DNA of 64,000 nucleotides from JAFAHD01 sp963772515 (lineage in GTDB: Bacteria > Vulcanimicrobiota > Vulcanimicrobiia > Eremiobacterales > Eremiobacteraceae). The notes under the pieces were generated by a model that worked only from the letters and a program-made list of their open reading frames with translations, was not told where the DNA came from and searched no databases. The position numbers were made by a program, and so were the translations under genes. This document shows, one piece after another, positions 1 through 9,356 of this stretch. Location of the stretch: assembly GCA_963772515.1 (NCBI GenBank), contig CAVYXC010000002.1, positions 806,001 to 870,000 on the forward strand, in the 5' to 3' direction. The stretch's first letter is position 1. Each line of letters opens with the position of its first letter.

Positions 1-805
1 CCGAATCAGCTGGGCGGATTCCTCCAGATGGCGCTGCCGGTGCTGTTCTTGTCGCCGCTGCTGCTCGGCGAGCGTCTGCGGTGCGTTGCGCTGGGTCGCG
101 ATCTTCGCGGCTGCGCTTGCGATACCGATGACGCTGTCGCGATCCGGCGTCGCGTTTGCGCTGCTCGGCTTTATCGCTGGTCTGGTTCATCGACCGTTCC
201 GCAGCGCGTAAGTCATGGCTGCCCTTCGTGGCCGGAACGCTGGCGGGCTTTGCGGTCGTGATTCCAATGGTATTGGGGGGCGACCCACAGCTTCGCGCTG
301 CTCGGCGATATCTTCCGGCTCTCCGAGGTGCCGCTGCAAGACCCCGGCGGCGTCGGTACACGCAACGAGCTATGGAACGCCGCGCTCGCCATGTTCGGCG
401 CGCATCCGCTCATCGGCGTCGGGGCCGGCAACTTCGAGCACCTGCTCTCCACCGTAGGCTTGCTCAACGTCCAGACGCATGCGAACAGCCTCTGGCTCCA
501 GACGCTCGCGGAGCAGGGGCTTATAGGATTCATCGCGCTGCTCGCTCTTATACGTCGTCGTGTTGCGCGAATGCGGGCTTGGCCTTGCGCAATCGTGGAT
601 AGCGCGCGCGGCACTGATCGCTACTATCTGCCTGCTGCTCCACCAGGTCTTCGACGATCTGTTCTTCTTCCCGAAGGTCGGCTTGCTGTGGTGGCTGTTG
701 ATCGGCGCGACGGCCGGCGATCTGGCCGGCGCACGGGTCGAGGCGCGCGCGCCGGCCGCGCCGGCGTCGGCCGAACTGCGCGAAACCGCTACACCGATCG
801 CCTAA
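1..805 (+). pseudogene. O-antigen ligase/polymerase (Wzy_C-type), 5' partial, several frameshifts
   Basis: This is the C-terminal part of a polytopic membrane protein of the O-antigen ligase (WaaL/Wzy) family, which joins or polymerises lipid-linked polysaccharide on the periplasmic side. The family pattern is spread over several frames: TLSRSG near 130-150, a hydrophobic stretch near 215-280, then GVGAGNFEHLL and THANSLWLQTLAEQGLIG at about 415-530, then HQVFDDLFFFPKVG at about 640-680. The frame changes near 80, 205, 278 (a run of six G) and 555. The conserved motifs remain in the right order, so I read one gene with indels rather than several genes. The stop TAA overlaps the next start (TAATG). 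It heads a polysaccharide locus, which fits the call. The window edge removes the N-terminus. Confidence 0.7.
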
Positions 806-2566
806 TGCGGGCCGGCATCGCGCACGCGACGATTGCGTCGCTGCTCGCGTGCGTACCGCTGATCGCGCAGGCCGCCGGGCCGCCGGTCGATCCGCGCGCT
901 CGCGGCCCTGCCCGCTCCCATCCGCGTGACGGCGCACCGCGTCGAGTACTACGGCGACTCCGCGTTGATCGTCGCGCGGGGCGACGTGCACGTCACCGAA
1001 CCCGACGGTTCGGTCGATCGAAGGCGACGTCTTCGTCATGAATCTCGGGCTGCGCCGCTTTCTTGTCGCCGGCCACGTGCGCTTGCAGACCAAGGCCGGC
1101 TCGATGTCGGGCGCGGCGTTCGCGGATTTTCTCGTCTTCCGGCGCCAGTATTTCGTGCCGCTGGATCCGGAAGCGGATCGTTGGACGTTCTTCAACTACG
1201 ATTTCGCGAATCCGAAGAAGGGCCGGCAGATGCCCGGCGACGCGTTCTTCATCCCGGACGTCTCGGGCACGAAACCCTATATCGTCGGGCGTGCGGTCAC
1301 GATCAACGCCTCGACCTATCTGCGCATGACTCCGGCGACCTTCGTCTTGCTCAACGGCGCGCTGTGGACCACGCCGCTGCCGCCGTACACGTACAATTTC
1401 TCAGCCTAACCAGAATTTCGGCGTGAACGCGCTCAACGGCGCCAGCTTCGACGTGCCCTACAACCTGGCGGGCTCGCCGGTGTCGCTCGACGCCCTGCAT
1501 CTGCGCTACGACCAGGTGCTGCCGGTCAGCACGTACTGGTCGCTCGAACACCATTCGATCTTCGGCGCCGGTTATGCCGTGGTGAGCCTCAACCCGGCGA
1601 GCGAGCCGCCCAAGCAGTGGAACCTGCTCAGCTACGACCGCATGTCGCCCGGTGAGCGCGTTGCGGCTCAACACGCAGCTGTTCACCTACCAGTACGGCT
1701 TATCGCAGCCGCTGTCGTCCAGCGGCTACGCCGACCTGCAGTACAATCAGGGGATTCGCCAGTCGTCGCTGCTGGTCGATCTGACGCAAGAATATTCGAG
1801 CTTGCTGGCGCAGCCGGCGGCCGGTTACTACGGCGATCCGTCGCATCCATGGATCCCGAACCACCCGCTCATCGGTGGCCTGCAATGGCAAGGATACTAC
1901 CAAAAGCTCTGGCGCACCGGGCTCACGTATCGGCTCGCCTCGGGCGCCGGCACGATCCACGACGCGTTCGGGGTGAGCACGAGCGGCCAGCCAGAGGTCA
2001 ACAGCTACTATTTCGCGGGTTCGGTCTTCACGCCGGTCTACCACGGCCCGCTGGGCACTGGCATCAACGCGGCCTACACTATCTGCCAGTCATACTTCAG
2101 CTTCCCGAACATCGTACAAGAGCAGACGACGACGGCGACGATCAGCCGGCGTCTCACGCCGCATCTGCTGTTGATCGGCTCGGACGTCATCGACAGCGCG
2201 ACCTCGCGCAATTCGTTCTCCATCATCTCACCCAACCAGGCGACGGGCGCTGTGCCGCTGCCTTCGTCCATCAACGGCCTGCCGATCGTGCTGGGACCGT
2301 TCTTGCGCGCCACCAACCGGGCGTACGGCCTCAATACGGTCTGGACGCCGTCGCCCGACTTCCAGTTCACGGTCGCGGCGACGCAATCCGACTATTCGCC
2401 GCAGCAGGTGCCGCCGGCGACCGGCCCGCCTCGATATCAGATCAGCGGCGACGTGCGCATGCGCATCACACGCGTTCTGTTTCTCGACGCGCAACGCGCG
2501 TATCTCTTCAATTGGGGTGGGCAGACGTGGTCGCCCCACTTCCAGATCTTGATAACGTCGCAATGA
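805..2566 (+). pseudogene. OstA/LptD-like outer-membrane beta-barrel protein, copy 1 (frameshifted)
   Basis: A signal peptide starts at ATG 805 (MRAGIAHATIASLLACVPL). After frame changes near 915, 1020, 1410 and 1645 the product reads on to TGA 2566. The N-terminal part is an OstA-like repeat (VEYYGDSALIVARGDVHVTE). It is followed by a TPLPPYTYNFS segment and many alternating beta-strand stretches, ending in a terminal strand (SPHFQILITSQ). The protein at 27562-29118 is clearly a paralogue: it has the equivalent LPLPSYVYTYS segment and a similar C-terminus. LptD-type proteins place lipopolysaccharide or related lipids in the outer membrane. The role here is inferred from family and context. 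The ATGA overlap with the next gene suggests translational coupling. The indels look more like sequence error than decay because the protein pattern is intact on both sides. Confidence 0.6.
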
Positions 2567-3370
2567 AGAACATAGTGGCGCGATCCGCTTCTGTGATGGC
2601 GCGATCTTCGATCGCGCTACGCTTTGCTGGCGATACCGCTGGCCGCGTTTGCGTTGCCGACGCCGATCCCTCAGGCATCGCAGACGCCGCCGCCCGACCT
2701 GGCCGCGCCCTCGGCGACGCCGTTGCCGCTGGTGGTGAACGGGCAGGTCATCGACATCGAGCGCGGCTTTATCGTATTCACAACCGGAGACGCGTTACGG
2801 CTGGCGACGAATGCGGTCTTCCTCGATGACGCAACAGGCGCCACGCTGACCACCACGCCCGCGCCGGGGATATTCGCGCTTGCCTCGATCGATACGGCGA
2901 GCGGCACGGTGACGTCCGTACGGTTCTCGCGCAAGCCGTTGACCCAAGGGACTGCCATCACGCAGATCCCGCGTCAATACGTGGTGCAGGCCTCGCCGAC
3001 GCAAGCCAACCCCGAGCTCGCGCCGCCCAAGCCGAAATACACCAGCCAACTCAGCAGCGATACGCTCGTGCGCGTCACGGTTCAGGTGCCGCCGAACACG
3101 CCGTTCACCGACGACGTGTTCATGACGACCGATACGAGCGGGTGGAATCCGCAAGCGGTGAAGATGCAGCGGCGAGATGCGATCCATTTCTTCATCGAGC
3201 TGCGGTTGCGCACCGGGACCGAGTTCCATTTCCTGTTCACGCGCGGCTCGTGGAACAGCGCGGAACGCGACCGCAACGGGCTCGAGCCGAAAGCGCGGGA
3301 TCTGCTCATCGAAGGAAGCGACTTGCTCACCATCGACACGACGGTTTACCGCTGGGCCGACATACTGTGA
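2563..3370 (+). CDS. Exported protein with C-terminal CBM/starch-binding-like domain
   Basis: The likely start is ATG 2563 (MKNIVARSASVMARSS), overlapping the previous stop as ATGA. The frame then changes near 2620 to the long frame that begins with TTG 2624 and LAIPLAAFALPTPIPQA. Joined, these form a convincing signal peptide. If there is no indel, the gene starts at TTG 2624 with a short leader. Residues about 30-150 are a low-complexity exported region that I do not recognise. The last 90 residues resemble carbohydrate-binding modules of the CBM20/CBM48 fold, with PPNTPFTDDVFMTTDTSGWN followed by FHFLFTRGSW and an NG/R pattern. Binding of a glycan is inferred. Tight linkage to the OstA-like gene suggests a shared envelope role. 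Confidence 0.6.
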
Positions 3371-3486
3371 TGCTTTATTGGTCACCGTTGAACAGCTTGA
3401 AGCAGAAAGATGAGATGCAAAGGTCATCCGCAGATGACTCTCGCAGGCCGTCCCGCAAAGAATCCGAAAGCGACGTCACCTAGCTG

Positions 3487-4254
3487 ATGAGAAAACGCGT
3501 CGGGTTCGATTTCTACGTCGAAAGCCGCCCGTATACCGAGTATCTCAAAACTAGGGGTCGCGGTGACTACGACAAGTACATCCTCACGATCGAGTCGCTG
3601 AATCCCAAACGGTCGCTCGACGTCGGCTGCGGGGTTGGCGCCGTCGTCGCCGCGTTGCGCGCACTAGGGCGTGACGCGCTCGGCTGCGATGTGTCGGGCC
3701 CGTCGGTCGAGACCGCCCGCGCGGAATCCGGACCCTACTTCGAAGTCATGGCTTCGCAATCAAGTCTGCCCTATCCCGATGCGTCGTTCGATGTGGTCGG
3801 CTGCATGAACGTGCTCGAGCACGTCGCGGACCCCTCGGTGCTGCTGAACGAGATGTGCCGCGTGCTCTCGCCGGTTGGCCGCCTGGTGATATTCTCGCCC
3901 AACATGCTGTCGCTGACGTGGCCGCGGGCGCGCGGCGGACTTCGCAATCCGTGGCTGATCCGGCTGCAAAACGCGTTGTACCTCGCCGCCCGGGCCCTGC
4001 CGATGGGACGTCCGGCGGATAGCGAATTCATGCTGATCGAGAACACTGTTGACGAAAGCGCGCTCGAGCCGGACGAGGATGCGATCTGCCTCATCAACAT
4101 ATTTGATCTGCGTCGCGCCTTGCGCCGCCGCGGCATGCGCATCACCAGCTATTCCGCGACGCAGCGCATCCAACCGCGGCCTGGCTGGATGCCCTCTATC
4201 GAACGCCGCTCGGCTACGCGCTGGGGGCGGTCTGCATCACCGCGAAGGGCGTGA
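3487..4254 (+). CDS. Class I SAM-dependent methyltransferase (Methyltransf_11 type)
   Basis: Motif I is LDVGCGVGAVVAAL, the acidic loop is GCDVSG, and the post-I region SFDVVGCMNVLEHVADP followed by GRLVIFSPN is typical of small-molecule methyltransferases in sugar loci. After about residue 220 the encoded tail (QPRPGWMPSIERRS) looks out of frame. The alternative frame reads AAWLDALYRTPLGYALGAV, a better tail, so one indel near 4160-4170 and another near 4245 (GGG) are likely. ATG 3487 is used as start. The end overlaps the next GTG as GTGA. The substrate is unknown; a glycan or glycolipid intermediate is likely from the context. Confidence 0.75.
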   Translation: MRKRVGFDFYVESRPYTEYLKTRGRGDYDKYILTIESLNPKRSLDVGCGVGAVVAALRALGRDALGCDVSGPSVETARAESGPYFEVMASQSSLPYPDASFDVVGCMNVLEHVADPSVLLNEMCRVLSPVGRLVIFSPNMLSLTWPRARGGLRNPWLIRLQNALYLAARALPMGRPADSEFMLIENTVDESALEPDEDAICLINIFDLRRALRRRGMRITSYSATQRIQPRPGWMPSIERRSATRWGRSASPRRA

Positions 4255-5463
4255 CGTCGCAGGGGGCAGCGCAAGCGCGGGGAGAGAAGCTCGCCGCCGT
4301 GAGTGAAGGCGACGGCGCTCCATCGACGCGCCGGTGGCGCATCGCGTGCGTGCTAGGAGCTCCACCGACCGCGCGCACCTTGGCGGGCGGCGACCGACAT
4401 GAATTTGAGGTCTGGCAGCGCTGGGCAGCCCGTCCGGATGTCGAGATGCACGTGGTCGCGTGTTGGACCGGCGCGCAACTCGCTCAAACTCTCGGGTACG
4501 ATCTCCCTATCACCTTGACGGAGTCGCACGCATCGGGCATCGGTGCTCTTCGACTGGGATACATCGCCCGTTGCCTGCGTGCGCTGCGCCGCTTACCCGA
4601 GGTCGGACGCATCGACATGGTCTACGCGGGATCGCCGTTCTTCTACGACGTGCTGCCGGCGGTCGCGGCGAAGATCCAAGGACGTACACGTCGTATCATC
4701 GTGCCGTTTTATCACGTGACGCCGCCGCCGACCAATCGGACGGGCAATCCGCTGGCGAACCTGCTCGCATGGATCGAACAGCGCGTCATGCTGCGGCTCA
4801 TCGCGCGCTACGCCGATGTCGTGCTGGTCGCATATGCCGGCGCTCGCGACGACCTGATCCGCAACGGCATCGCGCCTACAGCGATCGTCACGACCGGAAT
4901 GGGAGCGCGCCCTGGCCTCGCGGCGAAGGCGCCACCGCGCTTCGATGCGATCTGCATCGGCAGGTTCGCCCCCGCTAAAGGGTATCGGCGATCTGCTCGA
5001 CGCGTGGGCGGTCCTTCGGCGCACGCTTCCAGCCGCACGACTCGCGCTCGTCGGCGGTGAGATGCCCGGCTTCGACGTCGCCTGCGAGATCGAGCGGCGT
5101 TCGCTCGCGTCCGCGGTGCAGATCTTCATCGGCCCCTCCGATGATGAGGTGCGCGAGCTCATCAGCGCGTCGCGGTCCTACATCACCGCGAGCAGGGAAG
5201 AGGGGTACGGGCTTGCGGTCGGCGAGGCGCTCGCGGCCGGTCTGCCCTGCACCACATTCGACGTGCCCGCATTCGCCGCAGTGTTTCCGCTCGGACGCCA
5301 CGCGGCATGCGGCACCAGTGCGGAAGCGCTCGCCCAGGCCGCCCGCGACGTGCTCACCGATGAAGCGTTGTTCCGCCGGCTCCACGACGAGGCGTGCTCG
5401 TGGCGCTATCCCTCGTGGGACGAAGTAGCCGACAAGCTATGGTGCGAATGCGTAGAGGCGTGA
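4251..5463 (+). CDS. GT4-family glycosyltransferase (one frameshift)
   Basis: This is a retaining glycosyltransferase of GT-B fold. The first part (GTG 4251 to about 4978) has the N-terminal Rossmann domain and the beginning of the donor-binding domain (DAICIGRFAPAKG). The second part, in another frame up to TGA 5463, continues GIGDLLDAWAVL, LALVGGEMPG and the GT4 signature SREEGYGLAVGEALAAG. The break falls exactly at a GGG run (about 4980): removing one G rejoins FAPAKG with IGDLLDAW. I therefore treat it as one gene of about 400 residues, the normal family length. It overlaps both neighbours by 4 bp (GTGA). Donor and acceptor cannot be told from the sequence. Confidence 0.8.
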
Positions 5464-6182
5464 GCAAGCCGGCGGACGAGTTCTACGCCAAGACCGAAAC
5501 CGACTATCCGGTCCTCGACGACCGCTTGCGCAAGGTGCTCGCGCAGTGCGAGCGCGCGCGGCCGTCGATCCTGCTCGACATCGGTTGCGGTCGGGGATTC
5601 TTCGCCTCCGCGCTGCGCGAGAAGCTGCCCGACGTGCGTTGCTACGGCGTGGAGCTTTCGCCCGGACTCGCCGATCAAGCCGAGCGCAGCGGAATGACCG
5701 TGTTTCGCACAGATGTAGCGGATGGGGTTCCGTTGCCCGACGACAGCGTCGATCTCGCGTTGATGGGCGAAGTCATCGAGCACGTCTTCGACCCGGATGC
5801 GTGCGTGCTCGCGGTGCGCCGTGTATTGCGGCCTGGTGGCACGCTCATCATCACGACGCCCAATCTCGCGAGCTGGACGAATCGCGTGCTCGTGCCGCTC
5901 GGTATCCAACCGTTATATTCAGAGACGAGCACCCGCAAGCGCTATGGTCGATGGTTGAAGGTGCTCGGCCAGGGCGGGCGGAGTTTGCAAGGGCATCTGC
6001 GCTTGTTCACGCGCGGCGCGCTGGTCGAGATGCTGCGCGATCTTGGCTTCACGATCGAGCGCGTCCTCGGCAATCGTTTCTTCGAATTGGATCGGGTGCC
6101 GCTCGCGAACCTTGTGGACGCGATCATGTGCGCGCGGCCGTCCCTTGCGAGCGGCCTCATCGTGGTCGCGCGAAAGACATGA
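5460..6182 (+). CDS. Class I SAM-dependent methyltransferase
   Basis: Motif I LLDIGCGRGFFASAL, GVELSP, and SVDLALMGEVIEHVFDP followed by RPGGTLIITTPN identify a Methyltransf_11/23-type enzyme. The region LQGHLRLFTRGALVEMLRDLGF is typical of methyltransferases near glycan genes. GTG 5460 overlaps the previous stop (GTGA) and is taken as start. ATG 5439 is an in-frame alternative that would lengthen the overlap to 25 bp. It is the last plus-strand gene before a convergent operon, and its TGA abuts a perfect hairpin. The substrate is unknown. Confidence 0.8.
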   Translation: MSKPADEFYAKTETDYPVLDDRLRKVLAQCERARPSILLDIGCGRGFFASALREKLPDVRCYGVELSPGLADQAERSGMTVFRTDVADGVPLPDDSVDLALMGEVIEHVFDPDACVLAVRRVLRPGGTLIITTPNLASWTNRVLVPLGIQPLYSETSTRKRYGRWLKVLGQGGRSLQGHLRLFTRGALVEMLRDLGFTIERVLGNRFFELDRVPLANLVDAIMCARPSLASGLIVVARKT

Positions 6183-6199
6183 CGCCGCCGTTGCGGCGT
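6182..6199. terminator. Hairpin between convergent stop codons
   Basis: Perfect 7-bp arms ACGCCGC and GCGGCGT enclose the loop CGTT. The hairpin lies exactly between the TGA of the plus-strand methyltransferase and the TAA of the minus-strand GT2. There is no long T tract, but the position suggests a shared bidirectional terminator or an end-protecting structure. Confidence 0.5.
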
Positions 6200-7062
6200 T
6201 AACGTGACGCCCGGCTGGTGCCGTACAGCTCGCCCGGATGTCGCGGCCGCCGATCGAGCAACCCAAAAACGGCCCCCGCGAGCTCCCAAGATTTCATCAC
6301 GATGAGGCCGCCCCCGAGCACCGGATGGCGCACGAATTGTCCGGCGTTCACGAGGAGGGCCCTGCGCATCGGCGTGAGCCGCGCCATCGCTGCCTTGCCG
6401 TGTTTGCGCACGAACTGCGGCAACGCCCGCGCGTAATAGTACTTCTTTGCGAACAGCAAGGCGAGCGTTTGGCGCCCTTCATCGTGACGGATCAGTCCTG
6501 TGCAGAACACCATCCGTGCGGCGCCGAGGGCGCGGATCGACATATCCCAATCCTCGGTGCCCGTCATCGTCTCGTCATAGCCACCGAGCTCGAGGATGTG
6601 TTCGCGCTCGAAGAAACGAGCCGCCGTCACTGTCTGGTCGAAGCGATAAAAATCCCGTTCGAACGCTTTGCAACGCGACCAGAAGCCGGGCCCGAACGAC
6701 TCCTCCGGAATGCAGATGCCGCGTGCGCCGCTGCGCTCGGATGCGGCCAAGCAACTGCTCACCACGTCAGGATCGAGCACCATGTCCGAATCGAGGATCG
6801 CCACAAAGCGGCCACGCGCCGCGCGGATGCCGGCATTGCGCTGTGCGGAGCGCTCGGGTCCGGCTTGCAACACGACGTCGGCCAGCTCATTCGCGATTTG
6901 GAGCGTATCATCGCTCGAGCCGTTGTCGACGACGATGATCTCGAGCGGCGCATGATCTTGCCGGCGTGCGCTCTCAAGACAGGCGCGTAGCACCGCGCCC
7001 GAGTTCTTAGTGGTCACGATCAGCGAGACGAGCGACTTCGTCTCAGGCTTTGTCTCGATCAC
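6199..7062 (-). CDS. GT2-family glycosyltransferase
   Basis: A GT-A fold inverting glycosyltransferase of 287 residues. It has the nucleotide-binding start SLIVTTKNSGAVLRACLES, then IIVVDNGSSDDT, the DSD metal-binding motif (ILDSDMVL) and the acceptor region TGTEDWDMSIR. It is the last gene of the nine-gene minus-strand operon and overlaps the uxs-like gene by 20 bp. Hydrophobic stretches near the C-terminus (LGGGLIVMKSWELAGAVFGL) may give membrane contact. It probably adds one sugar to the surface glycan; donor and acceptor are unknown. Confidence 0.85.
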   Translation of the reverse strand: MIETKPETKSLVSLIVTTKNSGAVLRACLESARRQDHAPLEIIVVDNGSSDDTLQIANELADVVLQAGPERSAQRNAGIRAARGRFVAILDSDMVLDPDVVSSCLAASERSGARGICIPEESFGPGFWSRCKAFERDFYRFDQTVTAARFFEREHILELGGYDETMTGTEDWDMSIRALGAARMVFCTGLIRHDEGRQTLALLFAKKYYYARALPQFVRKHGKAAMARLTPMRRALLVNAGQFVRHPVLGGGLIVMKSWELAGAVFGLLDRRPRHPGELYGTSRASR

Positions 7063-7993
7063 ACGCGATGGTCTTCTGCAGGCCCTCTTGGAGTTCGACG
7101 CGCGGAACCCAGTCGAGGAGAGTCGTAGCGCGCGAGATGTCGGGGCAGCGCCGCGCGGGATCGTCGACGGGCATCGGAGCGAAACGGAACTCTTCCCTGA
7201 CGGCGCACACCCGGCTCACGAGCTTCGCGACCTCAAGCACCGTGTACTCGCGAGGATTTCCCAGGTTTATCACTTCACCGAGCGCGCGTTCCGATGTGGC
7301 GGCCTTGAACAGACCGTCGACTAGGTCGCTCACGTAGCAAAAAGAACGCGTCTGAGAACCATCTCCATAGATGCTCATCGCACGGCCGTGGAGCGCCTGA
7401 TCCACGAACGCGGGGATCACGCGGCCGTCGTGCGCTCGCATGCGCGGCCCGTACGTGTTGAAGATACGAACGATCGTCGCGCGCAGCCCTCGCGCGCGGA
7501 TATACGCCATCACGAGCGCTTCGCCAAAGCGCTTCGATTCGTCATACGGCGAGCGTGGGCCGACCGGATTGACATTGCCCCAATAGGTTTCGTGCTGTGG
7601 ATGCTCGAGCGGATCGCCATACGTCTCGGAGGTGGATGCATACAACAGCCGCGCTTTGCACATCACAGCGGCGCGCGCGCACGCATCGGTGCCGGCTGAG
7701 TTCGCGGCCATCGTCTCAAGGGGATGGGCGGCGTAATCCACTGGGCTCGCCGGCGAGGCGAGATGCGCGATAAGATCGGGGCGTGCCGGCGCGGCTACGC
7801 CGTCCGCAAAACCGGGTGCCGCGACGTCGCATTCGACGAACCGAAACGCGCTATGACGGCGCGCGTGTTCGAGATTGGCAGGGTCGCCGGTCAGAAGGTT
7901 GTCCACTCCGACAACCTCCCAACCCTCCGCGATCAGGCGGTCGACGAAATGCGAGCCGACGAAACCGGCGGCACCCGTCACGAGCGCTCTCAT
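7043..7993 (-). CDS. uxs: UDP-glucuronate decarboxylase (UDP-xylose synthase)-like SDR
   Basis: Extended short-chain dehydrogenase. NAD-binding is GAAGFVGSH. The active-site region has YASTSETYGDP, then YWGNVNPVGPRSPYDESKR, which is the pattern of UDP-glucuronate decarboxylases that make UDP-xylose (Tyr and Lys of YxxxK within SPYDESK). ATG 7993 overlaps the upstream stop as TGATG. It sits directly after ugd, so UDP-glucose to UDP-glucuronate to UDP-xylose (or the 4-keto-pentose) would be made consecutively. A related C4-epimerase activity is the main alternative. The length of 316 residues is normal. Confidence 0.85.
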   Translation of the reverse strand: MRALVTGAAGFVGSHFVDRLIAEGWEVVGVDNLLTGDPANLEHARRHSAFRFVECDVAAPGFADGVAAPARPDLIAHLASPASPVDYAAHPLETMAANSAGTDACARAAVMCKARLLYASTSETYGDPLEHPQHETYWGNVNPVGPRSPYDESKRFGEALVMAYIRARGLRATIVRIFNTYGPRMRAHDGRVIPAFVDQALHGRAMSIYGDGSQTRSFCYVSDLVDGLFKAATSERALGEVINLGNPREYTVLEVAKLVSRVCAVREEFRFAPMPVDDPARRCPDISRATTLLDWVPRVELQEGLQKTIACDRDKA

Positions 7994-9312
7994 CAGACTG
8001 TCTGCCGGCCCTTTCGGCCGCGGCCGACGCCGATGTGCGTGAACCCTTGGTCCGCTAGCTGCGCCGGATCGTAGATGTTGCGCGCGTCGACGAGCACGCA
8101 TCCACGCATGCGCTCGCGCATCACCGAGAAATCGAGCTGCTTGTACTCGTTCCAGTCGGTGGCGACGACGACTCCGTCGACGTCTCGGACCGCATCTTGC
8201 CACGAGGCGGCGTAGTCGACCGACGCGCCGAGCACGACACGCGCTTGGCCGACCGCAGCCGGATCGTGCACGCGTACCTTGCAGCCCGCAGAGGTAAGCG
8301 CGCTCGCGAGCGCGATAGCCGGTGATTCGCGGACGTCATCCGTTTCCGGCTTGAACGCCAAGCCGAGCACCGCGACGGCGCGCCCATCCAGCCCGTTCAG
8401 GGCTTGACCGAGCCGCTCGACGATCAGACCGATCTGCCTGCGGTTGACGTCGAGGGCGGCGGCAAGCATGTGCGCGTCGATGCCGTGCGACGCGGCCAGA
8501 TCGTGAAGCGCGCGCGCGTCTTTCGGGATGCACGAGCCTCCGAACCCCAACCCGGCGCGCAGGTATGTCTCGCCGATGCGCGAGTCGCTGCCGACACCTG
8601 CGACGATGTCTTCGATGTCGACGCCGACCTCGTCGCAGATCTGCGCGATCTCGTTGACATAGGACAGTTTGAGCGCCAAGAACGCGTTCGCTGCGAGCTT
8701 AATCAGTTCTGCGGCGCGTTCGTCCACCACGATGATGCGCGCATCGAGCGGCTTGTATAGCTCGCGCATGACGGCTTCAGCGTGCGCATGCGACGAGCCG
8801 ATCACGATGCGGTCGGGATCCATGAAATCGGAGATCGCCGAACCCTCGCGCATGAACTCGGGATTGGAGACGACGGCGACGTCGAAAGCGGCGGTTTTGG
8901 TCTGCTCGATGATCTCCCTCACCAGGCCGGCCGTTTCGACCGGTACCGTCGACTTGTTGACCACGATCTTCGGTCCGTCGAGCGCGCGCGCGATGGAAGC
9001 TGCCGCCGAACGCACGGCGGCGACGTCCAGTCCGCCATTCGCGCTGGCGGGCGTGCCGACGGCGACGAAGATGACATCGCGGTCGCGAACGGCTCTGCTG
9101 ACATCGGCGCTGAATTCAAGCCGGCCGGCGTAGCGGTTGCGTTCGACGAGTTCCGTAAGACCCGGCTCGAAGACGGGCAGGCGGCCAGCGGTGAGCGCTT
9201 CGATGCGCGCGGCGTCCACGTCGACGCACATCACGGAGTTGCCGAGTTCGGCGAGACACGCGCCGGTCACCAGGCCGACATACCCGGAGCCGATGACGCC
9301 GATCTTGTGCAT
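7993..9312 (-). CDS. ugd: UDP-glucose 6-dehydrogenase
   Basis: It oxidises UDP-glucose to UDP-glucuronate with two NAD+. The N-terminal Rossmann domain begins MHKIGVIGSGYVGLVTGACLAELG. The catalytic-cysteine motif GFGGSCIPKD has Cys261. The C-terminal domain contains VLGLAFKPETDDVRESPAI. The 439-residue length matches the family. ATG 9312 is chosen because the nucleotide-binding motif begins four residues later; the frame is open further upstream but with no homologous sequence. It is the sixth-from-first type of housekeeping step in the operon (after the transferases) and feeds the uxs-like gene next to it. Confidence 0.95.
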   Translation of the reverse strand: MHKIGVIGSGYVGLVTGACLAELGNSVMCVDVDAARIEALTAGRLPVFEPGLTELVERNRYAGRLEFSADVSRAVRDRDVIFVAVGTPASANGGLDVAAVRSAAASIARALDGPKIVVNKSTVPVETAGLVREIIEQTKTAAFDVAVVSNPEFMREGSAISDFMDPDRIVIGSSHAHAEAVMRELYKPLDARIIVVDERAAELIKLAANAFLALKLSYVNEIAQICDEVGVDIEDIVAGVGSDSRIGETYLRAGLGFGGSCIPKDARALHDLAASHGIDAHMLAAALDVNRRQIGLIVERLGQALNGLDGRAVAVLGLAFKPETDDVRESPAIALASALTSAGCKVRVHDPAAVGQARVVLGASVDYAASWQDAVRDVDGVVVATDWNEYKQLDFSVMRERMRGCVLVDARNIYDPAQLADQGFTHIGVGRGRKGRQTV

Positions 9313-9356
9313 GGCGACGGCTTTAGCGCGCCGCGCGCTCAACCCTGGCTGGCGCG

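Noticed and set aside
7994..8203. N-terminal extension of the uxs-like gene to 8203
   Set aside because: The extra 70 residues are Arg-rich and overlap ugd; the Rossmann motif begins at the ATG 7993.
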